Shown one piece after another: positions 9,121 to 18,413 of a DNA stretch of 64,000 nt. Location of the stretch: assembly GCA_965662545.1 (NCBI GenBank), contig CBFIHZ010000006.1, positions 1-64,000 on the forward strand. The letters are read 5' to 3'. The notes under the pieces are model-generated. The model saw only the letters and a list, made by a program, of their open reading frames with translations, had not been told where the DNA came from and did not search any database. Every line of letters starts with the position of its first letter. The stretch's first letter is position 1. The position numbers were made by a program, and so were the translations under genes. The stretch is from CPC320 sp002684375 (lineage in GTDB: Bacteria > Pseudomonadota > Alphaproteobacteria > Rhodobacterales > Rhodobacteraceae).

Positions 9121-9552
9121 ATGCCCCGACCCGCCCCTGCACATCGTACCGATTTTAAATTTCTTTCAAGTCTGCCAACCCGTTGGATGGACAATGACCA
9201 ATATGGCCATATGAACAACGTCGTGCATTATTCATTGTTCGACACTGCGGTCAGTAACTGGCAAATGGCACAAGGTGGTTTTAATGTTACAGGCGAAGTA
9301 ACCAAGTTAATGGTTGTGGAAAGCGGGTGTCGTTATTTCGATGAGGCCGGCTATCCCGATCTGATCCATGTGGGGCTGCGTCTGGGGCATTTAGGCAATA
9401 GCTCGTGGCGCTATGATCTGGGGTTGTTTCGCAACGAAATCGGCACCGCCTTTGCCGAGGGTTTCTTCGCGCAAGTTCAAGTCGACGCAAAATCTGGACG
9501 CCCGACGCCGGTGTCGCCAGACATGCGCGCGGCGCTTGAACAGCTTCGCTGA
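9121..9552 (+). CDS. Acyl-CoA thioesterase, 4HBT hotdog family
   Basis: A 143-residue single hotdog domain of the YbgC/FadM type that hydrolyses acyl-CoA thioesters. RWMDNDQYGHMNNVVH (about 21-36) contains the catalytic-type aspartate followed by GHMNN, the signature of the 4-hydroxybenzoyl-CoA thioesterase subgroup. The ATG at 9121 has CGAGAG 7-11 bases upstream and avoids a long overlap with the TIGR02186 gene. The gene is followed convergently by an acyl-CoA dehydrogenase, so a role in acyl-CoA turnover is plausible; chain-length preference cannot be read. Confidence 0.85.
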   Translation: MPRPAPAHRTDFKFLSSLPTRWMDNDQYGHMNNVVHYSLFDTAVSNWQMAQGGFNVTGEVTKLMVVESGCRYFDEAGYPDLIHVGLRLGHLGNSSWRYDLGLFRNEIGTAFAEGFFAQVQVDAKSGRPTPVSPDMRAALEQLR

Positions 9553-9607
9553 GGCTGAAATTATCCCGATGGGCCACGCCGTTTGACACAACCCACCCAT
9601 GACCAAA

Positions 9608-10843
9608 TCAGATCGGAGCGTTGGTATATTTTTTCAACTCTGCGCGGGCAACCTGACGGCGATGTACCGCATCGGGGCCATCTGCGAAGCGCAGCGTGCG
9701 AATATGGGTCCACATATGTGCCAGATCAAAATCCTGGCTGATGCCACCGGCACCATGCATCTGCATCGCCTCATCGACCACTTTTCCTGCCATAAGAGGT
9801 GCCACCACTTTGATCTGTGAAATCCACGGCTGCGCCTCTCTGACCCCCACAGTGTCCATCATATGTGCCGCCTTCAGGCATAGCAACCGGGCCATTTCAA
9901 TCTCCATTCGGGCGTTTGCTATGATATCGTAATTGCCCCCAAGCTCAGTCAGGCGCTTACCAAAGGCCTCGCGAGACAATCCGCGACGACACATCATTTC
10001 AAGCGCCTTTTCAGCCTGACCAATGGCCCGCATGCAGTGATGGATACGCCCCGGTCCGAGACGCCCCTGCGCCACTTCGAAGCCGCGTCCTTCGCCCAGA
10101 ACAATTGCGTCGGCCGAAATGCGTACATCGGTAAAACGCAGATGCATATGCCCGTGCGGCGCATCATCATTACCAAAAACATGCATCGGGCGCAGAATTT
10201 CAATGCCCGGTGTTTTCGGATCGAGAACGAACATCGTATGGCGGCTGTGTTTGGCTGCTTCAGGGTGGGTTTTTGCCATCAGAATATACACCCCACAACG
10301 AGGATCCCCAGCCCCAGAAATCCACCATTTTTCGCCATTCAAAACATAATCATCACCATCCCGCTTGGCCTCAAACGCCAGCTGGGCGGCATCCGATGAC
10401 GCAATTCCCGGCTCGGTCATAACATAGGCCGAGCGAATGTCACCGTTCAGCAGATCCAAAAGCCAACGGTCTTTGTGGGCTTGGGTGCCATAGCGTTCCA
10501 ATACCTCCATATTCCCGGTATCAGGGGCATTGCAGTTGAATACTTCGGCCGCGATTGGCACCTTGCCCATTTCCTCAGCCAGATAGGCGTATTCCACCGT
10601 AGTCAACCCATAGCCCCGCGTGCTGTCCGTCAGCCAAAAGTTCCACAAACCCCTCTTTTGGGCCTCGGCCTTCAAGCCGTTGAGAATCTCCAACTGTCGC
10701 GCAGTATGTTTGAAACGGTCGCCTGAGGGGTGTTTGCCAACCTCGGTATGAAATTCGGCGTCCAATGGCGCAATCTCTTCATTGATCATCTCCCGCACTT
10801 GTTCAATCAGCGGGGCGACCCTGTCCGTTACGCCTAAATCCAT
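9608..10843 (-). CDS. Acyl-CoA dehydrogenase family protein (ACAD10/11-like)
   Basis: A 411-residue FAD flavoenzyme that introduces a double bond at C2-C3 of an acyl-CoA and passes electrons to ETF. YVMTEPGIASSDAAQL (about 138-153) is the FAD/substrate loop, WWISGAGDPRCG follows, and the C-terminal MHGAGGISQDFDLAHMW is typical of the longer ACAD10/11 subfamily rather than classical short- and medium-chain enzymes. The start has AGGGAGAAG upstream. The acyl-CoA ligase gene lies 65 bases upstream on the same strand, so ligase and dehydrogenase probably form one catabolic unit. The natural acyl group is not identifiable. Confidence 0.88.
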   Translation of the reverse strand: MDLGVTDRVAPLIEQVREMINEEIAPLDAEFHTEVGKHPSGDRFKHTARQLEILNGLKAEAQKRGLWNFWLTDSTRGYGLTTVEYAYLAEEMGKVPIAAEVFNCNAPDTGNMEVLERYGTQAHKDRWLLDLLNGDIRSAYVMTEPGIASSDAAQLAFEAKRDGDDYVLNGEKWWISGAGDPRCGVYILMAKTHPEAAKHSRHTMFVLDPKTPGIEILRPMHVFGNDDAPHGHMHLRFTDVRISADAIVLGEGRGFEVAQGRLGPGRIHHCMRAIGQAEKALEMMCRRGLSREAFGKRLTELGGNYDIIANARMEIEMARLLCLKAAHMMDTVGVREAQPWISQIKVVAPLMAGKVVDEAMQMHGAGGISQDFDLAHMWTHIRTLRFADGPDAVHRRQVARAELKKYTNAPI

Positions 10844-10908
10844 GTTCTTTTCTTCTCCCTAGGGGCTTTAGCACCCGCCTCTTTGAATAAATTGGATAGT
10901 GTCTTGCG

Positions 10909-12540
10909 CTATACCATATCGGGCAACGCATAGTCCGAAAACTGTTTTCGCAGCGTCATTTTGGAAACCTTGCCCGTCGCCGTCATCGGCAGCGCATCGA
11001 TAAACTCAACCGCGTCGGGCAATTGCCATTTTGCAACATGGTCAAGCAAAAGCTGGTCGAACTCAGACTTATCAGGCCGTTTGTCTCCTGCGGGGACAAT
11101 AACCAACAACGGCCGCTCATCCCAAGTTGGATGCGGCACCGCTATGACAGCACAGTTTGCGACTTCGGGGTGTCCCATGATGACATTCTCAAGGTCAATC
11201 GAACTGATCCATTCACCGCCCGACTTGATCAAATCTTTGGCGCGGTCCTGAATAATCAAGAACCCGTCAGCATCAATCGAGGCGATATCGCCAGTGCCAA
11301 ACCATCCGTCGCGATCAAAGGCGTCAACCGTCGCCGTTTCATTATTAAAATACCCCTGAATGATGGTGTTGCCACTGACATAAAGCTCGCCCACAGCCTC
11401 ACCGTCATGAGGCAATCTGTCACCGGCCTCATTTACGATTTTCATGTCGACACCGAATACCCGACGACCGTGCTTTACTTTGATATCTAGTTGTTCCTCA
11501 AACGGCAGCTGCATCATTTCGCGGGACAAGATACCATGCGTCCCGACAGGGCTCATCTCGGTCATTCCCCAGGCATGACACACCGTCACACCGGACTTTT
11601 CAAAGGTTTCAATCATCGATTTGGGCGCCGACGATCCACCTACGATGATACCGTTCAACGCCGTCGGTTTACGCCCCTGTTTAGCGATCTCACCCTGCAG
11701 GCCCAGCCAGACGGTAGGCACCCCCCAGGCTGATGAAACCTGCTCGTTTTCCATCAGCGAAAACAGCGACGCCCCATCAAGTGCTGCCCCCGGAAACACC
11801 AGCGAAGCGCCTTTCAGCGGGGCTGCAAACGGTAACCCCCAAGCGTTGACATGAAACAGCGGTACCACGGGCAGGATACGCGCGCCTTCTTTCAGGCTCA
11901 TATCAATTGACAGTGCAACGGAAAACGCGTGCAAAACCGTTGAGCGGTGCGAATAAAGCGCCCCTTTAGGATTGCCTGTCGTTCCGGAGGTGTAGCAAAG
12001 AATACACGCCGTCTCTTCAGACAATTCGGGCCAATCATACTGAGTTGGATGCGGCTCAAGCAGATCTTCGTAGCACAGCGTCTCGAGCGCTGTGTCAGGC
12101 ATATGCGCACGATCTGTCATGATAACATAGCGCATATCTTGCGGCAGCTTATCGGCCAACTCTTCAATGATCGGCACAAAGGTCAAATCCAGAAACAGCA
12201 GGCGATCCGCTGCATGATGGGTGATATAGATCAGTTGCTCTGCACTGAGACGCGGATTGATCGTGTGGCAGACCGCCCCGATACCCGCGATCCCGAAATA
12301 CAGCTCAAAATGTCGGTACCCGTTCCACGCCAAGGTTGCGACCCGATCGCCGGTATGTATCCCCAAGGATTCCAGCGCATGCGCCAATTGGGCTGCACGA
12401 CCAAAAGTTTCCGGATAACTGGTCCGGTGCATATCCCCTTCGGTTCGTACTGAAACCAAATCTGCACCGGGATGCGCCTCGGCAGCGAATCTCAAAACCT
12501 CAATGATCGATAATGGCTTATGCATCATCATGCCTTGCAT
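10909..12540 (-). CDS. Acyl-CoA ligase (long-chain / DmdB-like AMP-binding enzyme)
   Basis: A 543-residue adenylate-forming enzyme converting a carboxylic acid, ATP and CoA to acyl-CoA. YTSGTTGNPKG (about 183-193) is the P-loop, HAWGMTEMSP the substrate motif, GWFGTGDIASID the hinge region and ATGKVSKMTLRK carries the C-terminal lysine. The N-terminal half (GDRVATLAWNGYRHFE, CHTINPRLS) closely resembles the 3-methylmercaptopropionate-CoA ligases (DmdB) of roseobacters, but DmdB and medium/long-chain ligases are not separable by eye. GGAAGGA supports the ATG at 12540; further ATGs follow within six codons. It sits just upstream of the acyl-CoA dehydrogenase gene. Confidence 0.85.
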   Translation of the reverse strand: MQGMMMHKPLSIIEVLRFAAEAHPGADLVSVRTEGDMHRTSYPETFGRAAQLAHALESLGIHTGDRVATLAWNGYRHFELYFGIAGIGAVCHTINPRLSAEQLIYITHHAADRLLFLDLTFVPIIEELADKLPQDMRYVIMTDRAHMPDTALETLCYEDLLEPHPTQYDWPELSEETACILCYTSGTTGNPKGALYSHRSTVLHAFSVALSIDMSLKEGARILPVVPLFHVNAWGLPFAAPLKGASLVFPGAALDGASLFSLMENEQVSSAWGVPTVWLGLQGEIAKQGRKPTALNGIIVGGSSAPKSMIETFEKSGVTVCHAWGMTEMSPVGTHGILSREMMQLPFEEQLDIKVKHGRRVFGVDMKIVNEAGDRLPHDGEAVGELYVSGNTIIQGYFNNETATVDAFDRDGWFGTGDIASIDADGFLIIQDRAKDLIKSGGEWISSIDLENVIMGHPEVANCAVIAVPHPTWDERPLLVIVPAGDKRPDKSEFDQLLLDHVAKWQLPDAVEFIDALPMTATGKVSKMTLRKQFSDYALPDMV

Positions 12541-12627
12541 AATCGCGTCCTTCCGTTTTGGCTTTGCTCACTATGGGAAGGGCAGGACCTACAATGCAAT
12601 ATAGCAATTTGGGGTAATAGCAAAATA

Positions 12628-14163
12628 CTAAAGCTCCTCTGCATCTTCGGCAATCAACGACAAAGGCGCTGGAGCGACCTTTAAATCATCAACCCGCAAA
12701 GGCTGGGTCGGCAGCGACAGACGGTTGCGTACCACCCAGACCAACCGATTTTGCGCCCGAGTTATGGCCACATAGGCCAGCCGCTTCCACAGGGGTTGAT
12801 TAGCCTCAACTCTACCCATTCTGGCCGCTGCAAACAAGTCGGGGGCAAAGACCTGAACCGTATCCCACTGACTGCCTTGGGCTTTGTGAACAGTCACCGC
12901 TGCACCGTGCAGAAAGGCTGCCCCCATATTTGCCGCAAAGGGGATAAACGGTTCCTCTTGGTCAGGTTTTTCGATTTTCACAATCGACGCGGCCGACACT
13001 TGAGGATCTTCAGCGCCAACCACGTGCAACCGGGAAAATCCCGGCCGGCTGCCCGTTCCCAGATAAACCACCTGTGCGCCTTTAATCAAACCTCGAGCTT
13101 CAAGATCAATCCGCTTTTTGCGATGTTTCAGCGGCAATTCTATGCCATCACAAATCAATGGCTCCCCCGGCAAAAGCGCGGTGTCAGGTGCTTCATAGAC
13201 CCGGCGAAACGCATTAATCAGGCGAATTCGGGTGGTGTTGCGCCAGACCAGAACAGGGCTGCGCGCCATCAAATCAACCTCAACCCTTTGTCCAAAAACC
13301 ACCCGCTCATCCCGCCGGGCTGCATCTTGTACCATGGTTTCAAACGCGTCAAAATCAAGACTCTCGTCCCCCAAAGCATGGGCGAGGTCAAGGATTGGGT
13401 TGTCGGCGTCCTGCCGATGCACGCGGCTTAATTCAACCGTTTGTTCACCTTTCAATGCATCAAACACCATGGCCCCAGACTGATTGACAGGGGCCAATTG
13501 TGCGGGATCGCCAAACAGCAACAAAGTGGGAAAAATCTCTTTAAGATCTTCAAACTGGCGATCATCCAACATCGAAGATTCGTCGACCAGCCCAATATCA
13601 AGAGGATCTTCGCGGCGCTTCCATCCGGTGATAAAATCCGACCCTCGCAAACCTGCCGCCGCCAGCGCGCCAGGAATAGAGGCGTTTTGATCATAGAACC
13701 GCTTGGCTCGATCCAAGGCCTCTTCCGGCATATCTTTGACCTCTGGACGCTCGCCAGTGCCAGCAAGCCAATCCGCAATACGTTCGTATTCTGGATCATA
13801 AACCGGCGTATACAAAATACGGTGAATGGTGGTCGCCGGCACCCCGCGCTGGCGCAAGACACTGGCGGCTTTATTTGTCGGTGCCAAAATCGCCAGAGTC
13901 CGTCGATCTTTGCGACGACGGCCTTCATAGTCGCCCGAAACCACCTCGACGCCTGCGGCTTGCAAAGATTTGCACAGCTCGGCTAGCAAAAGTGTTTTGC
14001 CTGATCCGGCCTTACCAATCAACGCCATCACCTGCGATTGGGATCCAGACATCGGCGTTGTCAGCCCGTCGTCTAGGTTGACCCCAACATGGCGCAGAAC
14101 AGTACTAACCCGATCAAAGGCCTCTGCTTGGTCATCTGAAAACTGGAAGGCCGCGAGCGTCAT
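12628..14163 (-). CDS. RecD-like ATP-dependent DNA helicase
   Basis: A 511-residue superfamily 1B helicase-like protein. Walker A is GKAGSGKT (50-57), Walker B is GLVDESSM, LFGDPAQLAPV is motif III, and VTVHKAQGSQWDTV near the C-terminus is the UvrD_C2 motif V/VI region shared with RecD. It lacks the extended N-terminal domain of RecD2 and the RecBCD-binding part, so it is a stand-alone, probably 5'-3' helicase of a type widespread in Rhodobacteraceae. An ATG at 14193 would add ten residues; the start at 14163 fits homologue length better. Neither has a strong ribosome site. The biological role is not established. Confidence 0.85.
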   Translation of the reverse strand: MTLAAFQFSDDQAEAFDRVSTVLRHVGVNLDDGLTTPMSGSQSQVMALIGKAGSGKTLLLAELCKSLQAAGVEVVSGDYEGRRRKDRRTLAILAPTNKAASVLRQRGVPATTIHRILYTPVYDPEYERIADWLAGTGERPEVKDMPEEALDRAKRFYDQNASIPGALAAAGLRGSDFITGWKRREDPLDIGLVDESSMLDDRQFEDLKEIFPTLLLFGDPAQLAPVNQSGAMVFDALKGEQTVELSRVHRQDADNPILDLAHALGDESLDFDAFETMVQDAARRDERVVFGQRVEVDLMARSPVLVWRNTTRIRLINAFRRVYEAPDTALLPGEPLICDGIELPLKHRKKRIDLEARGLIKGAQVVYLGTGSRPGFSRLHVVGAEDPQVSAASIVKIEKPDQEEPFIPFAANMGAAFLHGAAVTVHKAQGSQWDTVQVFAPDLFAAARMGRVEANQPLWKRLAYVAITRAQNRLVWVVRNRLSLPTQPLRVDDLKVAPAPLSLIAEDAEEL

Positions 14164-14292
14164 AATAGCGCTTGTATCCCGCCTGTGCCCCATACACCAG
14201 CGCCACCAAGGTAATCCTGACGCTTTATCGTGTTTCTCGCGGCGACGGATACCGACGTTTCATTGTGGCAGAAATTAATCTTTTCCCGTCAC

Positions 14293-14475
14293 ATGCGCCG
14301 TATTTCCCATTTTGTCTTTATCTTTGATGGTACCTTTTCAGATCGGCGTTTGCCGATGACACGTTTTGATAACGGCCTGAGAAATCAGCTGATGACCAAC
14401 CTGTCCTGCGATGTCACGCAGTATTACTTGGATTTTAAATCACCTCGGCGCATAAACTCAACCATCCTGCGCTAG
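14293..14475 (+). pseudogene. Possible remnant of a DUF2235-type hydrolase gene
   Basis: A 60-codon reading frame begins MRRISHFVFIFDGTFS and continues through RFDNGLRNQL to QYYLDF. The string HFVFIFDGT resembles the nucleophile-region start of DUF2235 / Tle1-like alpha-beta hydrolases, which in roseobacters read roughly HVVILDGT followed by an asparagine and a YYEAG strand. Only about the first fifth of such a protein is present, ending at a stop shared with the convergent small gene. This could be a decayed 5' end or chance similarity. Confidence 0.25.
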
Positions 14476-14648
14476 TAATTTTCCAAGGTGTCATCGACGG
14501 GGACATACTTTACATCAAACGACTGCTCCATTTCCATCAAACCAATCAACCGGGCAGTATCAAGCTCGTCTGCAAGACGCGGTAACCCGTTGTGTCTGGC
14601 GTATTCTTTCAAGTCTAAAAGAACCGAAATGACCCAATCATTCTTCAT
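14472..14648 (-). CDS. Small conserved hypothetical protein
   Basis: A 58-residue protein starting MKNDWVISVLLDLKEYA and containing LPRLADELDTARLIGLMEME. I recognise the pattern as a small roseobacter protein of unknown function (a tryptophan-valine N-terminus, then a short amphipathic two-helix body). An upstream ATG at 14660 would add four residues. No signal peptide, no metal motif. It is a monocistronic gene convergent with the DUF2235-like remnant and is followed by ccr on the same strand after about 160 bases upstream. Confidence 0.6.
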   Translation of the reverse strand: MKNDWVISVLLDLKEYARHNGLPRLADELDTARLIGLMEMEQSFDVKYVPVDDTLENY

Positions 14649-14806
14649 GCATACGCTCATTGCTCAGTCGGGCAGAACGCCGCCCAAACGGGCCACCTCT
14701 GCGGTTCAGTTCCACAGCTTGTAAATAGCAATTAAATAGTGACTATCCGCTTAAGAAAGGCATGCGGGCCAAGGCCAATGACCGGCCTGGCATAAAGATT
14801 AAACCA

Positions 14807-16093
14807 TTAGGCATCCCCCACAAGCGCATCTTCAAAGGTGCGAAGGCCAGTGCGCGGAGCCTGTACAAGCACAGCCATATTACCCGGCTTGTGTTCATTA
14901 CGCAGCATCATCGCATGAGCCGAAGGAATATCCGACCAGCCAAAAACCTCAGACATGCAAGGATCGAGACGGCGCTCAACCATCAGTTTATTGGCCGCTG
15001 ATGCCTGTTTGAGATGGGCAAAATGGCTGCCTTGGATACGTTTTTGGTGCATCCAGACATAGCGCGCATCCATTGTCAGATTAAAGCCCGACGTGCCCGC
15101 ACAGATCACTACCATGCCACCCTTTTTACACACGAAGGTCGAGACCGGAAACGTCGCCTCGCCAGGATGTTCGAACACCATATCAACATTATTGCCCTTG
15201 CCGGTGATGTCCCAGATCGCCTTTCCAAACTTACGAACCTCGGCAAACCAAGCTTTGTAATCGTCGGTATTGACCGTAGGCAGTTGCCCCCAACAATTGA
15301 AATCTTTGCGGTTCAGAACGCCCTTTGCACCAAGCCCCATGACAAATTCCCGTTTGTCTTCATCTGAGATAACCCCGATCGCATTGCCGCCCGCGGCATT
15401 GATCAATTGGATGGCAAAGCTGCCCAACCCTCCCGAAGCGCCCCAGACCAAAACATTCTGGCCGGGTTTGAGTTCATGAGGATGATGACCAAACAGCATC
15501 CGGTACGCCGTAGCTAAGGTCAGCGTGTAACAGGCGCTTTCTTCCCAGGTAAGGTGCTTCGGCCGTGGCATCAACTGCTGCGCCTGCACCCGGGTGAACT
15601 GGGCAAACGACCCATCCGGAGTTTCATACCCCCAGATTCGCTGGCTGGGCGAAAACATTGGATCTCCGCCATTGCATTCCTCATCGTCCCCATCGTCTTG
15701 ATTGCAATGGACCACAACCTCGTCGCCAACCTTCCAACGGGTCACTTTATCCCCAACAGCCCAGACGATGCCCGATGCATCCGATCCGGCAATGTGATAG
15801 GCGGCTTTGTGCACGTCAAACGGGCTGATCGGCACCCCCAACCCGGCCCAAACGCCATTGTAATTGACGCCCGCCGCCATCACCAGAACCAGAACATCCT
15901 GACTGTCCAACGTCGGGGTCTCCACCACTTCGATTTGAAACGATTTATCTGGCTCGCCATGACGCTCACGGCGAATTGCCCAAGCATACATCGATTTTGG
16001 CACATATCCCAAAGGCGGCATCTCACCGACGTCATAAAGATCTTTTTCGGGCGCTGAATAGGCCGCAATTTCTGTGTTGGTGTCAAAAGCCAT
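14807..16093 (-). CDS. ccr: Crotonyl-CoA carboxylase/reductase
   Basis: A 428-residue medium-chain dehydrogenase/reductase that reductively carboxylates crotonyl-CoA with CO2 and NADPH to (2S)-ethylmalonyl-CoA, the signature step of the ethylmalonyl-CoA pathway. The N-terminal APEKDLYDVGEMPPLG is family-specific, AAGVNYNGVWAG (about 73-84) lies at the active site and VLVWGASGGLGSFAIQ (about 214-229) is the NADPH-binding glycine loop. ATG at 16093 is chosen because GGAG lies six bases before it; the ATG at 16096 is too close. It is transcribed divergently from ecm, sharing a 230-base control region. Confidence 0.96.
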   Translation of the reverse strand: MAFDTNTEIAAYSAPEKDLYDVGEMPPLGYVPKSMYAWAIRRERHGEPDKSFQIEVVETPTLDSQDVLVLVMAAGVNYNGVWAGLGVPISPFDVHKAAYHIAGSDASGIVWAVGDKVTRWKVGDEVVVHCNQDDGDDEECNGGDPMFSPSQRIWGYETPDGSFAQFTRVQAQQLMPRPKHLTWEESACYTLTLATAYRMLFGHHPHELKPGQNVLVWGASGGLGSFAIQLINAAGGNAIGVISDEDKREFVMGLGAKGVLNRKDFNCWGQLPTVNTDDYKAWFAEVRKFGKAIWDITGKGNNVDMVFEHPGEATFPVSTFVCKKGGMVVICAGTSGFNLTMDARYVWMHQKRIQGSHFAHLKQASAANKLMVERRLDPCMSEVFGWSDIPSAHAMMLRNEHKPGNMAVLVQAPRTGLRTFEDALVGDA

Positions 16094-16114
16094 CATAATC
16101 TCCAAAGACTTTAC

Positions 16115-16274
16115 CTGCACTGCAAGTTCCGAATTAAGGCAAAATTTACACATCGTACGTAATTAAACAACTAATTTAAACTTATATTTGTAATTTTATG
16201 ACTTTGCAAGTGCAGAATATTTACAGTGGATGCGCATTGCCGCACCGCGGCGAATTGACAGGCGAGCAAAGTTT
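16115..16274. promoter_or_regulatory. Candidate ScfR/RamB-type regulator sites between ccr and ecm
   Basis: Three related words occur in the divergent promoter region. ACTTTGCAAGTGCAG is at 16201-16215, its near copy AACTTGCAGTGCAG is read on the minus strand at 16115-16128, and AAACTTTGC is read on the minus strand at 16266-16274. They resemble the ACTTTGCAAA word bound by Corynebacterium RamB, a relative of the short-chain acyl-CoA regulators (PccR) of Rhodobacter. The sequences are seen; the regulator is inferred. Confidence 0.4.
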
Positions 16275-16329
16275 CAATTAAATAGCGTAACAGGTAATAA
16301 AATTGCTCACTTGATTCCAAAGGCTCCGC

Positions 16330-18297
16330 ATGTCCCAAACATTAAAAGACCGCCCTTGGTTGATCCGCACATATGCCGGCCATTCAACCGCTCAGGCGTC
16401 TAACGCGCTATACCGTGATAATTTAACGAAGGGTCAGACCGGCCTGTCAGTGGCCTTCGACCTGCCCACGCAGACCGGATATGACAGCGATCACATTCTG
16501 GCACGAGGTGAGGTTGGCAAGGTCGGTGTACCGATCAGCCATCTGGGCGATATGCGCAGCCTGTTTGACCAGATCCCACTGGACCAGATGAATACCTCAA
16601 TGACGATCAACGCCACTGCGCCATGGCTGCTCGCGCTCTACATTGCCGTGGCCGAGGAACAAGGCGCCGATCCCGCGACGCTTCAGGGCACAGTGCAAAA
16701 CGATATTATTAAAGAATATCTGTCGCGCGGCACCTATATTTGCCCGCCCAAGCCGTCGTTGAAACTGATCGCTGATGTGGCGGCCTATTGCTATGAGAAT
16801 GTGCCGAAATGGAATCCGATGAACGTGTGTTCCTATCATCTGCAAGAGGCCGGTGCGACCCCCGAGCAAGAGCTGGCGTTTGCGCTGGCCACCGCCACGG
16901 CGGTCTTGGACCAATTGCAAGATCAGGTTCCAAAAAAAGATTTCCCCCGTCTGGTCGGACGAATATCGTTTTTCGTCAACGCCGGTATCCGGTTTGTCAC
17001 CGAAATGTGTAAAATGCGCGCTTTTGTTGATCTTTGGGATGAGATTTGCGAAACCCGCTATGATATAACTGACCCCAAATATCGGCGTTTTCGCTATGGC
17101 GTGCAGGTCAATTCTCTTGGGTTAACCGAGCAACAGCCCGAAAACAACGTTTACCGGATTCTGATCGAGATGCTGGCCGTAACCCTGTCCAAAAACGCGC
17201 GAGCCCGTGCCGTGCAATTGCCGGCCTGGAACGAAGCTTTGGGACTACCACGACCGTGGGACCAGCAATGGTCGATGCGGATGCAGCAAATCATGGCTTA
17301 TGAAACAGACTTGCTAGAATATGACGACCTGTTTGACGGCAATCCGGCGGTCGATCGCAAGGTCGCGGAATTGAAAGAGAGCGCCCGCCATGAACTGGCC
17401 AACCTAGACGCAATGGGTGGGGCAATTTCAGCGATAGAGTATATGAAAGCGCGGCTTGTGGAATCAAATGCAGAGCGCCTCAACAAGATCGAGACCAACA
17501 CAACAACAGTGGTCGGCGTCAATAGATGGACGGACGGCGAACCATCTCCGCTTATAACCGAGGACGGCGGTATCATGGTGGTTGATCCCGCCGTTGAGCA
17601 GGATCAAATCAACCGTCTAAATCAATGGCGACAAGACCGTAACGAGACTGCCGTTATCTCAGCGCTGGCCGCCCTGCGCCAAGCTGCCACCGAAGGCCAC
17701 AATATTATGCCTCCATCGATTGCTGCGGCCAAAGCCGGGGCAACCACCGGGGAATGGGCGGCGCAAATGCGCGCGGTGTTTGGCGAATATCGCGGCCCCA
17801 CCGGCGTATCGCGATCAAGCTCAAACAAAACCGAAGGGTTAGAGGATATCCGCAACGCCGTAGATGCCGTCAGCGACAAACTGGGGCGGCGGCTCAAATT
17901 TTTGATGGGCAAGCCTGGGCTTGACGGACATTCCAACGGCGCCGAGCAAATCGCTTATCGAGCGCGGGATTGCGGCATGGAGATCGCCTATGAGGGCATT
18001 CGCCTGACCCCAGAAGAAATCATAGCGGCGGTACAGGCTGAGGCCTGCCACGTGATTGGCCTTTCCATCTTATCAGGATCGCATCTCCCATTGCTTAAAG
18101 ACCTTATGGCACGCCTAAAAGCCGAGGGGCTTGGCTCTATCCCTGTTATCGTCGGTGGGATTATTCCAGATGATGATGCCGCGCGTCTTAAATCTATGGG
18201 GGTTGCGCGGGTCTATACACCAAAAGATTTCGAACTCAATAGTATCATGCTGGATATCGTGGCACTCGCTGAACCCAAATCTGTTGCGGCTGAATGA
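16330..18297 (+). CDS. ecm: Ethylmalonyl-CoA mutase (MeaA type)
   Basis: A 655-residue coenzyme B12-dependent mutase converting (2R)-ethylmalonyl-CoA to methylsuccinyl-CoA. Residues 1 to about 500 are the substrate-binding TIM barrel (SVAFDLPTQTGYDSD near 40-54, then MTINATAPWLLALY) and the C-terminal 130 residues are the cobalamin domain with the base-off motif LDGHSNG (about 533-539) and the later VIGLSILSGSH and VIVGGIIPDDDA loops. Length and single-polypeptide design separate it from two-subunit methylmalonyl-CoA mutases. Divergent pairing with ccr confirms the assignment over MeaA-like paralogues. Confidence 0.95.
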   Translation: MSQTLKDRPWLIRTYAGHSTAQASNALYRDNLTKGQTGLSVAFDLPTQTGYDSDHILARGEVGKVGVPISHLGDMRSLFDQIPLDQMNTSMTINATAPWLLALYIAVAEEQGADPATLQGTVQNDIIKEYLSRGTYICPPKPSLKLIADVAAYCYENVPKWNPMNVCSYHLQEAGATPEQELAFALATATAVLDQLQDQVPKKDFPRLVGRISFFVNAGIRFVTEMCKMRAFVDLWDEICETRYDITDPKYRRFRYGVQVNSLGLTEQQPENNVYRILIEMLAVTLSKNARARAVQLPAWNEALGLPRPWDQQWSMRMQQIMAYETDLLEYDDLFDGNPAVDRKVAELKESARHELANLDAMGGAISAIEYMKARLVESNAERLNKIETNTTTVVGVNRWTDGEPSPLITEDGGIMVVDPAVEQDQINRLNQWRQDRNETAVISALAALRQAATEGHNIMPPSIAAAKAGATTGEWAAQMRAVFGEYRGPTGVSRSSSNKTEGLEDIRNAVDAVSDKLGRRLKFLMGKPGLDGHSNGAEQIAYRARDCGMEIAYEGIRLTPEEIIAAVQAEACHVIGLSILSGSHLPLLKDLMARLKAEGLGSIPVIVGGIIPDDDAARLKSMGVARVYTPKDFELNSIMLDIVALAEPKSVAAE

Positions 18298-18413
18298 CAA
18301 AACCGATCTGAGGAGATCGCTGGCTCAATAACACAAGTCCCTCTATCACAAACACGCAAGGCAAGGTATGCCTTACCCAAAGCCCTCAGGGCGTTGTTGT
18401 GGGGAGAGAAGAC

